From assembly GCF_005862305.2 (NCBI RefSeq), contig NZ_CP054021.1, positions 4,753,501-4,817,500 of the forward strand: a DNA stretch of 64,000 nucleotides, given 5' to 3'. The stretch comes from Rhizobium indicum. Its GTDB lineage: Bacteria; Pseudomonadota; Alphaproteobacteria; Rhizobiales; Rhizobiaceae. This document shows positions 17,481 to 26,690 of the stretch, piece after piece (the first letter of the stretch is position 1; every line of letters begins with the position of its first letter). Both the position numbers and the translations under genes were made by a program. Under the pieces are notes generated by a model, which was not told where the DNA came from, searched no databases, and saw only the letters and a list, made by a program, of their open reading frames with translations.

Positions 17481-19697
17481 ATGGAGCGCCGTCTTGCAGC
17501 AATCCTGATCGCTGATGTCGTCGGTTACAGTCGATTGAGCCAGATCGACGAAGAGGGCACCCGTGCGCATTTTCAGGCGGACCAGAACGATATCTTCGAG
17601 CCGGCGATCGAGCGTCATCACGGCCGGCTGGTCAAAACCATGGGCGATGGTCTGCTGGTCGAATTCCAGAGTGTCGTTGATGCCTTGCGTTGCGCGGTGG
17701 AGGTCCAGCAACTGAAAGCCACGCAGAGTGCTGCGGCCCTCCCGGAGCACAGGCTCGAGTTCCGGATCGGCATCAATCTCGGCGATATCATCGTCGAGGG
17801 CGAAGACATACAGGGTGACGGCGTCAATATCGCCGATCGAATTCAGGCGCAGGCGGAACCGGGCGGTATCGCCATATCGGGCACGACATACGACCAGGTG
17901 AAATCGAAAATCCCGGTCGGTTTCGCTTCGCTCGGCGAACAGCGGTTGAAGAGCATCACCGAACCGATCCGGGTCTATCGCATCCTGCTTGACCCGACTG
18001 CTGCCGGCAAGACTATCAAGACCCGCAGGCGGCTGCCGAGACGCCGTCTTGTTGCCGGCATAGCAGCGGCCATTGTCCTCGCGCTTGCGGGCGCAGCACT
18101 CTGGTGGCAGCCATGGATGCCGGCAAAGCCGCCGGGGCCTGGCGAACGTTTTGCCTATCCGTTGCCGGACAGGCCCTCAGTCGCGGTTCTGCCCTTCATC
18201 AATGTCAGCGGCGACACTGAGCACGACCATCTTGCAGCGGGGTTGACGGACGATCTGATCACCGAATTGTCCAAAGTATCGGGTCTTTTCGTCATCGCCC
18301 GCCACTCGGTCTTCGCCATCCGGGACTCCGTCGGCAAGATCCAGGACGTGGCCGCCGAACTCGGCGTGAAATATGTGCTCGAAGGAACCTTGCAGCGCGC
18401 CGGGCCGCGGCTGCGGATCAATGTCAAACTGATTGACGCGGTCAGCGGCCTGTCGCTCTGGGCTGAGCGCTACGATCGCCAATATGCCGACCTCTTTGCC
18501 GTTCAGGACGATGTGATCGGCAAGATCATCTCGGCCCTGTCGGTCAAGCTCAGCGCCCGCGAGCGCGACCAACTGGCCCGGATCCCGACCGAAAATCTCG
18601 AAGCCTACGATTTTTACATGCGGGCCGAGCAGGAAGGCTTCATCTTGAGGGATGTCGATACCTATCGTCGGACGCTGTCCTTCTACCAGAAAGCGATCGA
18701 TCTCGATCCGGGCTTTGCCAATGCCCATGCGGGAATCGCGCGGGTGGCCGTCGATGTCTGGCGCAACGACTATAATTACCTCTGGTCGGCTGCCGTCGCC
18801 CGCAAGATCGCCTATGACGCCGCCGGGCAAGCCCTCAAGCTCGATCCCAACAATGCCAGGGCGCACACGGTGCTTGCCCTGCTGCAATGGGTGGATGGAC
18901 GCGAAACGGAGGCCAAAAATTCCGCCAACATGGCGGTTGCCATGGAGCCGAACGATGCGGAGGCCGCCGCCAACCTCGCTCTCATACTGGTCCACACCGG
19001 AAGCAGCGGGCAGGCCATCACGGAGATGGAAAAGGCTTTGCGGCTCGACCCTTCGCCGGCGTCGAGTTTTCAACTGCTGGCGGGGATCGTCTTTTATACC
19101 GCGGGTGACGATCAGCGCGCGATCTCGCTGATAGAGCCGACGCTCGACAGCCTGCCGAAGGTCGAGCCGGCACGCGAATACCTGGCGGCGGCCTATGCCG
19201 ACCAGGGCAATGAAACCAAGGCTGCAGCGGAGACAGCAAAGCTGCTGGAGCTCTTCCCCGAAAGCAATCTCACCTATTACGGTTATCTCTATGATTACTG
19301 GCGGGACGGCGATCTGCGGCGCCATCTAGCCGCATTGCGCAAGGCCGGCATTCCCGAATGGCCCTTCGGTTTTACAGGCAATCAAGCCGACAGGCTCGGC
19401 GAGGCAGACCTGCGCAATCTCGTCGACGGCAAGAGCTGGACCGGCAAGCACAAGAACGGCACGGATTTCACCCAGTATTTCGACAAGGCTGGAAACACTG
19501 CCTATCGCAGCGCGAATACCAACATCACCGGTGTCGTCGAGGTGCGAGGCGACAGTCTCTGCGAAAAATTCGACGGGTATTTCCTCGACCGGATGGTGTG
19601 CGGATATGTTTACCGCAACACGTCAGGTGAGCAGCGCGACAGGTCATACGTCCATGTCACGCCGCGCGCCTTGACGTTCTTTTCACCCACACCCTGA
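17481..19697 (+). CDS. Class III adenylate cyclase with TolB-like and TPR domains
   Basis: A 738-residue protein. Residues 1-175: class III cyclase domain with metal Asps in LIADVVGYSRL and KTMGDGLLVEF. About 192-212: one membrane helix (LVAGIAAAIVLALAGAALWW). About 230-340: a TolB-like segment (PSVAVLPFINVSGD, ELGVKYVLEGTLQR, LWAERYDR). About 370-620: TPR repeats (FYQKAIDLDPGFANAHAGIA, AGQALKLDPNNARAH). C-terminus: a short domain (GTDFTQYFDKAGNTAYRS) resembling a secreted-protein fold. This is the common rhizobial architecture of cytosolic cyclase plus periplasmic sensor. It should synthesise cAMP on an envelope signal. No adjacent effector gene. Confidence 0.92.
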   Translation: MERRLAAILIADVVGYSRLSQIDEEGTRAHFQADQNDIFEPAIERHHGRLVKTMGDGLLVEFQSVVDALRCAVEVQQLKATQSAAALPEHRLEFRIGINLGDIIVEGEDIQGDGVNIADRIQAQAEPGGIAISGTTYDQVKSKIPVGFASLGEQRLKSITEPIRVYRILLDPTAAGKTIKTRRRLPRRRLVAGIAAAIVLALAGAALWWQPWMPAKPPGPGERFAYPLPDRPSVAVLPFINVSGDTEHDHLAAGLTDDLITELSKVSGLFVIARHSVFAIRDSVGKIQDVAAELGVKYVLEGTLQRAGPRLRINVKLIDAVSGLSLWAERYDRQYADLFAVQDDVIGKIISALSVKLSARERDQLARIPTENLEAYDFYMRAEQEGFILRDVDTYRRTLSFYQKAIDLDPGFANAHAGIARVAVDVWRNDYNYLWSAAVARKIAYDAAGQALKLDPNNARAHTVLALLQWVDGRETEAKNSANMAVAMEPNDAEAAANLALILVHTGSSGQAITEMEKALRLDPSPASSFQLLAGIVFYTAGDDQRAISLIEPTLDSLPKVEPAREYLAAAYADQGNETKAAAETAKLLELFPESNLTYYGYLYDYWRDGDLRRHLAALRKAGIPEWPFGFTGNQADRLGEADLRNLVDGKSWTGKHKNGTDFTQYFDKAGNTAYRSANTNITGVVEVRGDSLCEKFDGYFLDRMVCGYVYRNTSGEQRDRSYVHVTPRALTFFSPTP

Positions 19698-19716
19698 CGG
19701 GTCGGGCGTTGCGGCT

Positions 19717-20259
19717 TCATTTCGTATCCGGTTGCTGCCAGACGGTGTGCATCTTCTCCGAAATCAGCGTCTGCTGAACTTCGGACCAATGTTTCTTCGA
19801 GTCGGTCACCTTGGTCGGATTTTTCTCCATGCCTTCGGCTGCCCCGGGATCATAGCTCAGGTACAGTTTGCCATCGATGATCCGCCAGGCTTTCGGATCG
19901 ATATTGGTGGTTACTGTCCCGAAAGACACGCCGTCAGCGCAATAGCCGCCATATTGCGGCGCATATTTGGATGGATCGCCCTTGAAGAGGTCGCGATTTT
20001 TAGCGCTGGCGAAATACCAAGTCGCGCCAAGCCAGTGGTGGGAATATGTCTCGGATCCTTCGACGGCCTGGTTTTCAGTGAAATAGGCGACCGGGTCGTA
20101 GCCCTTGATCGCGATATCGCCGAAATAGCCGGTATTGACGAGTTCCTCGGCCCCCGCAGGCTGAAGGAAGGAAAGCAGCATGACCGCAGCGCCAACAGCC
20201 ACGCCCATTCTCTTTCCGGATTTTCGCGCATGGCCGCATTTTTGCACATGATAAGACAT
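19717..20259 (-). CDS. YHS domain protein, exported
   Basis: A 180-residue protein with an N-terminal signal (MGVAVGAAVMLLSFLQPAGAEE) and a YHS-like domain: AIKGYDPVAYFTENQAVEG, HHWLGATWYFASAKNRDLFKGDPSKYAPQYGGYCADGVS. YHS domains are small, often metal-associated modules; here it is probably periplasmic. It lies 45 bp downstream of the ankyrin-repeat gene on the same strand, likely the same transcript. Function not known. Confidence 0.88.
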   Translation of the reverse strand: MSYHVQKCGHARKSGKRMGVAVGAAVMLLSFLQPAGAEELVNTGYFGDIAIKGYDPVAYFTENQAVEGSETYSHHWLGATWYFASAKNRDLFKGDPSKYAPQYGGYCADGVSFGTVTTNIDPKAWRIIDGKLYLSYDPGAAEGMEKNPTKVTDSKKHWSEVQQTLISEKMHTVWQQPDTK

Positions 20260-20304
20260 AACAAGCTCCGTTCCCGGACGCGGTCTGTTACTTCAAGCGA
20301 AATG

Positions 20305-20952
20305 CTATTGCCGTTTGGTGCATTCCTTGTAGAGCGGTTCGCCCACAAGCTCGGCTTTCTGGCAAACAGCACCGGCTTCCATGAGTAATTTGGCCGTGTC
20401 CCAATGCGCCCGCCACCCGGCTTGAGTGAGAGGCGTGTACCCGTTTCTTTCCGTCGCTTCGACATCCGCGCTCTTCGTCAGCAGAAAAGCGACCACGTCG
20501 GTGCGGCCCTCTTCGGCGGCGCCGTGCAGCGGCGACATTTGATAGAAATTCTTCCTGTCGTTGACATCAGCTCCCTCGGCGACAAGCCGTTTCACCACCT
20601 CCAGATTTCCTCCATAGGCTGCTGCATGCAGCGCCGTCAGCCCACCCTTGTTGCGAATTTCGATGTCGGCGCCGCGATCCAGCAAAAGAACGACGACATC
20701 GGCATGGCCCGCCAATGACGCGATAATCAGCGCCGGCTCGCCCGCCTCATCGAGCTCCGACAGATCGGAGCCCTGGTCCAGCCACTGTGTGACGCGGGCG
20801 ATATCGCCGTCCTTGGCCGCCTGATGCAAAGGACCTGCCCATGCCGGCAGGACGCCAATGACAAGCGTAGCAACAGTCGCGATAAAAATATTCACGGGCA
20901 CGATCTCGGTTTGATCAGGGTTCGTATGCGCCGTTTTGTTGCGTTTTAGCAC
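20305..20952 (-). CDS. Ankyrin repeat protein, exported
   Basis: A 215-residue protein with a signal-like hydrophobic segment (VNIFIATVATLVIGVLPAWAG) followed by about five ankyrin repeats (PLHQAAKDGDIARVTQWLDQG, TALHAAAYGGNLEVVKRLVAEG, SPLHGAAEEGRTDVVAFLL and so on). The tail has two cysteines. Ankyrin repeats bind proteins; exported bacterial ones are often periplasmic partners of redox enzymes such as catalase. It precedes the YHS gene, probably one transcript. The start may be internal, nearer the signal segment, because the first 20 residues look extraneous. Confidence 0.88.
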   Translation of the reverse strand: MLKRNKTAHTNPDQTEIVPVNIFIATVATLVIGVLPAWAGPLHQAAKDGDIARVTQWLDQGSDLSELDEAGEPALIIASLAGHADVVVLLLDRGADIEIRNKGGLTALHAAAYGGNLEVVKRLVAEGADVNDRKNFYQMSPLHGAAEEGRTDVVAFLLTKSADVEATERNGYTPLTQAGWRAHWDTAKLLMEAGAVCQKAELVGEPLYKECTKRQ

Positions 20953-21161
20953 GTGTGCAATTCGTAAACAAGATTGCGCTAATGGACGCGCTCCCGGTCA
21001 ACCCCACTTGCGCGCTACGGCTGCGACCGGCGGTTTCATGGAATACGGTCACACTTGTTACTCCCCCTGTTCGATTTCCGATGCGAAACTATCTCAGACC
21101 AATGCGCGATGAACCGGGCTTCCAAGCCCCAGAAATCGCCCCAATGAGGAGATGGAAAGCC

Positions 21162-21950
21162 ATGACTGCTTCAGCCGAGAATGGAAAAAGCGGACAAGCC
21201 ATGCACAAGCCACCGGTCGTGTCGCCGCAGGCCTGGGAGGCGGCCCGCGAGCAGTTGCTCGTCAAGGAAAAGGCTGAGACCCGCGCCCGCGACGCGCTGG
21301 CCGCCGAGCGCCGGCGCATGCCGTGGATGGCTGTAGAGAAGGCCTATGCGTTCGAAGGTCCTCAGGGCAAAGTCAGCATGCTGGACCTGTTCGACAACAG
21401 ACACCAGCTCATCCTCTACCGCGCCTTCTACGAGCCCGGCGTGTTCGGCTGGCCCGAACATGCCTGCCGAGGCTGCTCGATGGTTGCCGATCAGGTTGCC
21501 CATGTCGCGCATCTCAACGCGCGCGACACAACGCTGGTCTTTGCCTCGCGTGCGCCGCAGGCCGACATTGCACGGCTGAAGGCGCGGATGGGCTGGCCGA
21601 TGCCGTGGGTCACGATCACCGACAGCTTCGACAAGGACTTCGGCGTTGACGAGTGGCACGGCACCAACGTGTTCTACCGCGACGGCGAGCGCATCTTCCG
21701 CACCTATTTCATCAACAACCGCGGCGACGAGCAGATGGGCGGTACCTGGAACTATCTCGACATCACGCCGCTCGGCCGCCAGGAAGTTTGGGAGAATTCG
21801 CCCGAGGGCTATCCCCAGACCCCGACCTACAAGTGGTGGAACTGGCACGACAGCTATGTGCCGGACGCCGAGCCCGACAAGAAATGGGTCGAGGTGTCAG
21901 ATGCGGGGGAGGCGGCGTTTCGGGCCGAGAGTGCGAACGAGAAACCGTAG
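21162..21950 (+). CDS. DUF899 family thioredoxin-like protein
   Basis: A 262-residue protein of the DUF899 (predicted dithiol-disulfide oxidoreductase) family. Typical elements: VVSPQAWEAAREQLLVKEKA, RDALAAERRRMPWMAVEKAYAFEG, LILYRAFYEPGVFGWPEHACRGCSMVADQV, and the C-terminal WNYLDITPLGRQE ... YKWWNWHDSY. The conserved CRGC pair sits where a redox Cys would be expected. The start at 21162 has GGAGATGGAAAG upstream; longer readings to 20955 are not supported. Likely cytosolic redox role; substrate unknown. Confidence 0.88.
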   Translation: MTASAENGKSGQAMHKPPVVSPQAWEAAREQLLVKEKAETRARDALAAERRRMPWMAVEKAYAFEGPQGKVSMLDLFDNRHQLILYRAFYEPGVFGWPEHACRGCSMVADQVAHVAHLNARDTTLVFASRAPQADIARLKARMGWPMPWVTITDSFDKDFGVDEWHGTNVFYRDGERIFRTYFINNRGDEQMGGTWNYLDITPLGRQEVWENSPEGYPQTPTYKWWNWHDSYVPDAEPDKKWVEVSDAGEAAFRAESANEKP

Positions 21951-22186
21951 GGTCGGTCCGGCCGTATCCTCCGTCCCGGCAGGAGGGTATGGCGGTCCGT
22001 CTGAAAGTCTGCTCAACCGCAAATCTCCTTTCATGACGACGCATCAGCTGGGCAGGTCGTGGCGGCGCTGGCGCTTGCTCGGTACCGTCGCCTCCCTGCA
22101 CCTTCTGCGCGCAAAATTTCACCAACATATCTCCTTACTGTCACGGAACCATGCTAGATTTCGCCCGATTTCCAGGGGAGGCGGGC

Positions 22187-23947
22187 ATGGATACGGATTT
22201 TCGTGTGACCGGCAGGAATGCGGCAGCGCTTTTTGCGCTGACCATCCATCGCGGCGACGGCATGGTGCTGCTCGGCATGGATTGGAAGAATGGCCGACCG
22301 CCGATCGATTTCGTCGGTTTCGCCATCCAGTATCGTGAGCCGGGTACGGACTTCTTCAAGACGGTGCGCAACCGCATCGGCTTTCCGGGCCAACCGGTTC
22401 CAGACGACGGCATCCGTACCACCGAGGCGCCGATCCAGAAGTTCCGCTGGGTGCATTTTCCTTTCAACGCCGATCTGCCCGGCAAGTTTCTCTATCGCGT
22501 CACGCCCAAGTTCATGGATGCCGCGGGCGCGCTGACATCGGGCGAGGCGCACGAGGCGGAACTGGCGCTGATGCGCGAGACCATTCCCGGCAAGCTCAAC
22601 GTCGCCTTCACCCGCGGCTTCGTCTCGTCGCAGGCCTTCGTGCGCAATTTTGCCCCCGACGCGCCGACGATCATCACGCTGGTGCCGCCTGTTGGTGATG
22701 AGGGGCTGGACTTCGTGCCGACGCACGCCGATGCCGAGCGGGCGCTTGCCTGGATGGGTTTCGAGGCGCGGGCCGAAACGCTTGCGCTGCTTGACAAAGC
22801 GCGCAACGCGGGCGCCGAGGTGCGCGTCATCGCCTATGATCTCAACCTGCCCGAGGTGGTCACCCGGCTGGAGGCGCTGGGGCCGAAGCTCAAGATCATC
22901 ATCGACGACAGCGACCGCACGAAGGGCCACGGCCGCCCGAATTCGCCGGAGACGAGGGCAGCGGAGCGGCTGATCGCCTCGGCGGGTGCAGCCAACGTCA
23001 AGCGCCAGCATATGGCCAACCTGCAGCATCAGAAATCGATCGCGGTCAGCGGCGGCGGCATTTCGACCGTGCTTTACGGCTCGACCAATCTCAGCTGGCG
23101 CGGGCTCTATGTGCAATCGAATAACAGCCTTGCCCTCCACAGCGAAAAGGCGATCGACGATTATTTCACCGCCTTCGAGAGTTATTTCACCGCCAAACGC
23201 GCCGAAGACTTCCGCGACTCGCCAAGTTCCGCCGGCTGGATCGACCTCGGCCTCGACGGCGTCGACGCCAAGGTCGCTTTCTCGCCGCACAGCGATGCCA
23301 ATGGCCGGCTGGACGAGATCGGCGCCGATATCGATACCGCCCAGTCCAGCGTGCTGTTCTCGCTCGCTTTCCTCGGCCAGATGACCAGGGGAGCGATCGG
23401 TCCGGCGCTCGGCCGCGCGCTCGAACGCCCCGAGGTGCATGTCATGGGCATCGCCGATGCCGAGGTGCGCGCCGGCAATCTCGGCCTCAACGTGCTGACG
23501 CCGGACAATCGCCGGAGGGTGGTGCGGGCGGCGGCGTTGACGGGCAACGTACCGCCGCCCTTCCTGACGGAACCCTCGGGCCTTGCCGGCGTCGACGGCA
23601 ACCAGCGCGGCACGCGCATGCACCATAAATTCGTCGTGCTCGATTTCGACAAGCCGACGGCGCGCGTCTATCTCGGCTCCTATAATTTCTCGAACCCCGC
23701 CGATGACGAGAACGGCGAGAACCTCGTCGTCGTGCGCGACCGGACGGTTGCGACCAGCTACATGATCGAGGCGCTCAGGATGTACGACCACTACATCTTC
23801 CGCGTCGCCTCCGAAGCAAGCGACGGCCCGGCCCGTCCGCTGGAGCTCAAACGCCCGCCTCAGCCTGGCGGCACGCCCTGGTTCGAGCGCGACTGGACCG
23901 ACCCCATCCGCGCCCGGGACCGGGAGTTGTTTGCGCGGGCGGAGTAA
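22187..23947 (+). CDS. Phospholipase D-like domain protein
   Basis: A 586-residue protein with two PLD-type halves. The second half holds a classic HKD motif: HHKFVVLDFDKP followed by LGSYNFSNPADDENGEN. The first half has a related LQHQKSIAVSGG ... YGSTNLSWRG segment, where the usual Asp after H-x-K is replaced, so this site is degenerate. The first 130 residues are an unrelated N-terminal domain. Start at 22187 follows GGGGAGG. No signal peptide, so it is probably cytosolic. It could cleave phosphodiesters of lipids or nucleic acids; the family is broad and substrate cannot be read. Confidence 0.85.
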   Translation: MDTDFRVTGRNAAALFALTIHRGDGMVLLGMDWKNGRPPIDFVGFAIQYREPGTDFFKTVRNRIGFPGQPVPDDGIRTTEAPIQKFRWVHFPFNADLPGKFLYRVTPKFMDAAGALTSGEAHEAELALMRETIPGKLNVAFTRGFVSSQAFVRNFAPDAPTIITLVPPVGDEGLDFVPTHADAERALAWMGFEARAETLALLDKARNAGAEVRVIAYDLNLPEVVTRLEALGPKLKIIIDDSDRTKGHGRPNSPETRAAERLIASAGAANVKRQHMANLQHQKSIAVSGGGISTVLYGSTNLSWRGLYVQSNNSLALHSEKAIDDYFTAFESYFTAKRAEDFRDSPSSAGWIDLGLDGVDAKVAFSPHSDANGRLDEIGADIDTAQSSVLFSLAFLGQMTRGAIGPALGRALERPEVHVMGIADAEVRAGNLGLNVLTPDNRRRVVRAAALTGNVPPPFLTEPSGLAGVDGNQRGTRMHHKFVVLDFDKPTARVYLGSYNFSNPADDENGENLVVVRDRTVATSYMIEALRMYDHYIFRVASEASDGPARPLELKRPPQPGGTPWFERDWTDPIRARDRELFARAE

Positions 23948-23959
23948 TGTCTGGTCACG

Positions 23960-24112
23960 ATGGCCCTTGAACCTCAACCATTCCACGCGGGTGATTTCGA
24001 AAGGCGGTCCTTCGCTTTGGGGACGATGGCCTTGTCCGTCGAAGAGTATGCAAAGTGGCTATCCGCATGGCCGAAGGGCCAGGGAGCACCTGACATCCCG
24101 AAGTCAAATTAA
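23960..24112 (+). CDS. Possible small protein of 50 residues
   Basis: An open frame, too short for most gene calls, from ATG at 23960 to TAA at 24112, in a 278-bp gap between the PLD-like gene and the CheY-like gene. The C-terminal half (LSVEEYAKWLSAWPKGQGA) has ordinary, non-repetitive protein composition. The ribosome site is weak. No family recognised; it may be a real small protein, a remnant, or chance. Confidence 0.3.
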   Translation: MALEPQPFHAGDFERRSFALGTMALSVEEYAKWLSAWPKGQGAPDIPKSN

Positions 24113-24225
24113 TACTTTGCCGGTTGCCAACATATTCTTCTCAAGGTGGAAACATTCCGGGGACGGTTGCGTTTTACCCGCTACCGGCAGTGCGACTGAC
24201 ATCCCGTCTAGGAGGAGGCTTATCC

Positions 24226-24603
24226 ATGAAGGTCATGATCGTCGAAGATGAGAATTTTATCGCTCTGGAGCTCGAACGCATTGCGCAAGAGGCCGGACAC
24301 CAGACCATCGGGCCGGTTTCGACGGTTGAGCAGGCTCTCGCCTACGCTCAAAGAAGCGAAGTCGCGCTCGTCGATCTCAGTCTCTCCGATGGGCTGAGTG
24401 GCGCCCAGCTGGCGCGTCGGCTGATCGACCGCCATGGGGTTGACGTCATCTTCGTAACCGGCAGTCCCGAGAATGTCGGTCACGGTATCGAAGGGGCGCT
24501 CGAGGTGATCTCCAAGCCCTTTACCGATGAGAGGATCGCCAGTGCGCTCTCGCGGGCGGAGGCCCGACGCAAAGACTTCGACAGCAGCAAAGCTGCGTTC
24601 TGA
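24226..24603 (+). CDS. CheY-like single-domain response regulator
   Basis: A 125-residue receiver domain with no output domain: acidic pair in MIVEDENF, phospho-acceptor Asp in VALVDLSLSDG, conserved Thr in VIFVTGSPEN, and Lys in VISKPFTDE. It takes a phosphoryl group from a histidine kinase not in the window. A strong AGGAGGAGG site fixes the start at 24226. Next gene downstream is a small lipoprotein in the same direction, 74 bp away. Family clear; pathway unknown. Confidence 0.92.
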   Translation: MKVMIVEDENFIALELERIAQEAGHQTIGPVSTVEQALAYAQRSEVALVDLSLSDGLSGAQLARRLIDRHGVDVIFVTGSPENVGHGIEGALEVISKPFTDERIASALSRAEARRKDFDSSKAAF

Positions 24604-24677
24604 ACAGCAGCAGCGCTACGTGTTATAAGGAAATCGACGTCGCCCAGGCCGCTGCGCCTGCCCGAGGAGAAGTCCGG

Positions 24678-24929
24678 ATGAAACACCCGCTCATTGCCGT
24701 TCTCTTCGCTCTCTCGGCCTGCGCCAGCGCAGGGGATCCGCAGCCTCTTCCCGGCAGCCTCACCTATGGAGGAAAGGTTCTCCGTTCGCCCTATCGTCCG
24801 GGAACGGTGGTCAAGAATACCTTTCTTGGCGATTTCGGTTACCGTGTGTTCGAGACCTATGTCGTCCAGCCGGACGGGACGCTGAAGCTTACCTCGCAGA
24901 GCACCGGGCCGGACTTCCTCTGGCAGTGA
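24678..24929 (+). CDS. Small lipoprotein-like protein
   Basis: An 83-residue protein with signal MKHPLIAVLFALSAC, where LSAC forms a lipobox, and a short mature part (TYGGKVLRSPYRPGTVVKNTFLGDFGYRVFETYVVQ). Likely a periplasm-facing lipoprotein. GAGGAGAAG precedes the ATG. Similar small proteins occur in rhizobia but I do not recognise a named family. Confidence 0.7.
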   Translation: MKHPLIAVLFALSACASAGDPQPLPGSLTYGGKVLRSPYRPGTVVKNTFLGDFGYRVFETYVVQPDGTLKLTSQSTGPDFLWQ

Positions 24930-25201
24930 GGACTTCCGGTTCCTCAGCGCCCAAGCGAAGGGGTGAGCAGAGTGCCGTCCGGCGAGAGGCGTTCGGCTCG
25001 TGCGTTTTCGCTTTCGTCCTTCGCAATTGAATGTTGCGCTGCAGTAAAGATCTCGTCTATACCGCAGGCATTCACCACGGACCCGGTGAGACCCCGGGTG
25101 GCTCTTCTGGCCGCCGATCCGCCAGACAACGCAAAACCTGCATGCCATTACGCGACCGCTCGACAGAGTAGGGCCGGCCATGCTTTGCGAGAATCCATCC
25201 T

Positions 25202-26668
25202 ATGCTGCTTTCCTCCATCCGCCGTGATTGGTCCGCCAATCCCATGCGCGAAATGCTTGCCGGAGCGGTGGCGACCTTCGCGCTGATCCCCGAGGTGATC
25301 GCCTTCTCCTTCGTGGCAGGAGTGGACCCAGAGGTCGGGCTGTTCGCCTCTTTCGTGATCGGTATCGTCATTGCATTTACCGGCGGACGTCCGGCGATGA
25401 TCTCGGCCGCCGCCGGGTCGGTGGCACTCGTCGCGGCACCGCTGGTGCACGCCCACGGTTTGCCCTATCTCTTTGCTGCCGGGCTGCTGGCGGGGTTGAT
25501 GCAGATCACTTTCGGCCTGCTGCGGCTTGGTGTGTTGATGCGTTTCGTGTCGAAATCCGTCCGCACCGGCTTTGTCAATGCACTGGCCATCCTGATCTTT
25601 GCCGCGCAGATGCCACACATCATTGGCGTCGGCTGGATGGAATATGCCGTGCTGATCGCCGGGCTCGTCATCATCTATCTCACGCCGCGGGTCACCACCG
25701 CGATCCCGTCGCCGCTGATCTGCATCCTGATCCTGACCGTCGCCTCGATAGCGCTCGGGCTTCCGGTTCTCACTGTCGCCGATCTCGGCAAGCTGCCGGA
25801 TTCGCTACCGGTGTTCGGCTGGCCGGCAGTGCCGCTGACGCTGGAAACGCTTCGGATCATTGCAGCCCCCGCGCTTGCCATTGCCATGGTCGGGCTGCTG
25901 GAATCGATGATGACGGCGAGCGTCGTCGACGATCTCACCGATACGCCGAGTTCGAAGAACCGCGAATGCACCGGTCTCGGCCTCGCCAACGCCGCCGCCA
26001 GCCTTTTCGGCGGCATCGCCGGCTGCGGTATGATCGGCCAGACGGTGAGCAACGTGAAATATGGCGGGCGCGGCCGGCTCTCGACGCTGTTTGCCGGCGC
26101 GTTCCTGCTGATCCTGATGGTGCTGCTGAAGCCGTGGGTCTCCGAGGTTCCGGTCGCCGCACTGGTGGCGATCATGGTCATGGTATCGATCGACACGTTC
26201 GACTGGTCGTCGCTTCGAGCTGTCATCATTCATCCCAGGATGTCGAGCGCCGTCATGGTGGCGACCGTCCTCGTCACCGTCTTCACGGCCAACCTGGCGC
26301 TCGGGGTGACGGTCGGCGTGCTGCTCAGCGGCGTGTTCTTCACCTTCAAGGTTGCCCGCCTGCTGCGCGTCGACGTGGCGCCCGACCAAGCCGCCGGGCG
26401 GCTGACCTATCGCGTGGCCGGCCAGGTGTTCTTTGCCTCCGCCGACGTCTTCGTCGAAGCCTTCGACGTTCAGGACGCGGTCGGCAAGTCGGTGCTGATC
26501 GACGTGTCCGAAGCGCATTTCTGGGACATCACCGCCGTTGCCGCGCTTGACAAGGTCGTGCATCGGTTCGGAGCGCACGGCATTGCCGTGGAGGTCGCGG
26601 GCCTCAACCAGGCGAGCGCAACCTTGATCGGAAGCCTCGACAGCAAGGTAGTGCTGAAGGAAGTGTGA
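25202..26668 (+). CDS. SulP family inorganic anion transporter
   Basis: A 488-residue SLC26/SulP protein: about 10-12 membrane helices, the N-terminal signature MREMLAGAVATFALIPEVIAFSFVAGV, the PAMISAAAGSVALV repeat region, and the ECTGLGLANAAASLFGG segment. It ends with a C-terminal cytosolic STAS domain (about residues 395-488; VLIDVSEAHFWDITAVAALDK). It likely imports sulfate or another anion with protons or sodium. Monocistronic, followed by a convergent LysR gene. Substrate cannot be fixed by sequence. Confidence 0.93.
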   Translation: MLLSSIRRDWSANPMREMLAGAVATFALIPEVIAFSFVAGVDPEVGLFASFVIGIVIAFTGGRPAMISAAAGSVALVAAPLVHAHGLPYLFAAGLLAGLMQITFGLLRLGVLMRFVSKSVRTGFVNALAILIFAAQMPHIIGVGWMEYAVLIAGLVIIYLTPRVTTAIPSPLICILILTVASIALGLPVLTVADLGKLPDSLPVFGWPAVPLTLETLRIIAAPALAIAMVGLLESMMTASVVDDLTDTPSSKNRECTGLGLANAAASLFGGIAGCGMIGQTVSNVKYGGRGRLSTLFAGAFLLILMVLLKPWVSEVPVAALVAIMVMVSIDTFDWSSLRAVIIHPRMSSAVMVATVLVTVFTANLALGVTVGVLLSGVFFTFKVARLLRVDVAPDQAAGRLTYRVAGQVFFASADVFVEAFDVQDAVGKSVLIDVSEAHFWDITAVAALDKVVHRFGAHGIAVEVAGLNQASATLIGSLDSKVVLKEV

Positions 26669-26690
26669 CCAAGGCCGGGCGGATTTCATC

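Noticed and set aside
22154..23986. A 610-residue minus-strand open frame opposite the PLD-like gene
   Set aside because: Antisense shadow; the plus strand encodes a clear HKD protein with a ribosome site.
24944..25129. Minus-strand frame of 61 residues ending ...ERLSPDGTLLTPSLGR
   Set aside because: Composition is protein-like, but there is no ribosome site, no recognised family and no neighbour to support it. It could be revisited with conservation data.
25228..26550. A 440-residue plus-strand frame overlapping the SulP gene
   Set aside because: Arg/His-rich out-of-frame product; the SulP frame has membrane helices and a STAS domain.
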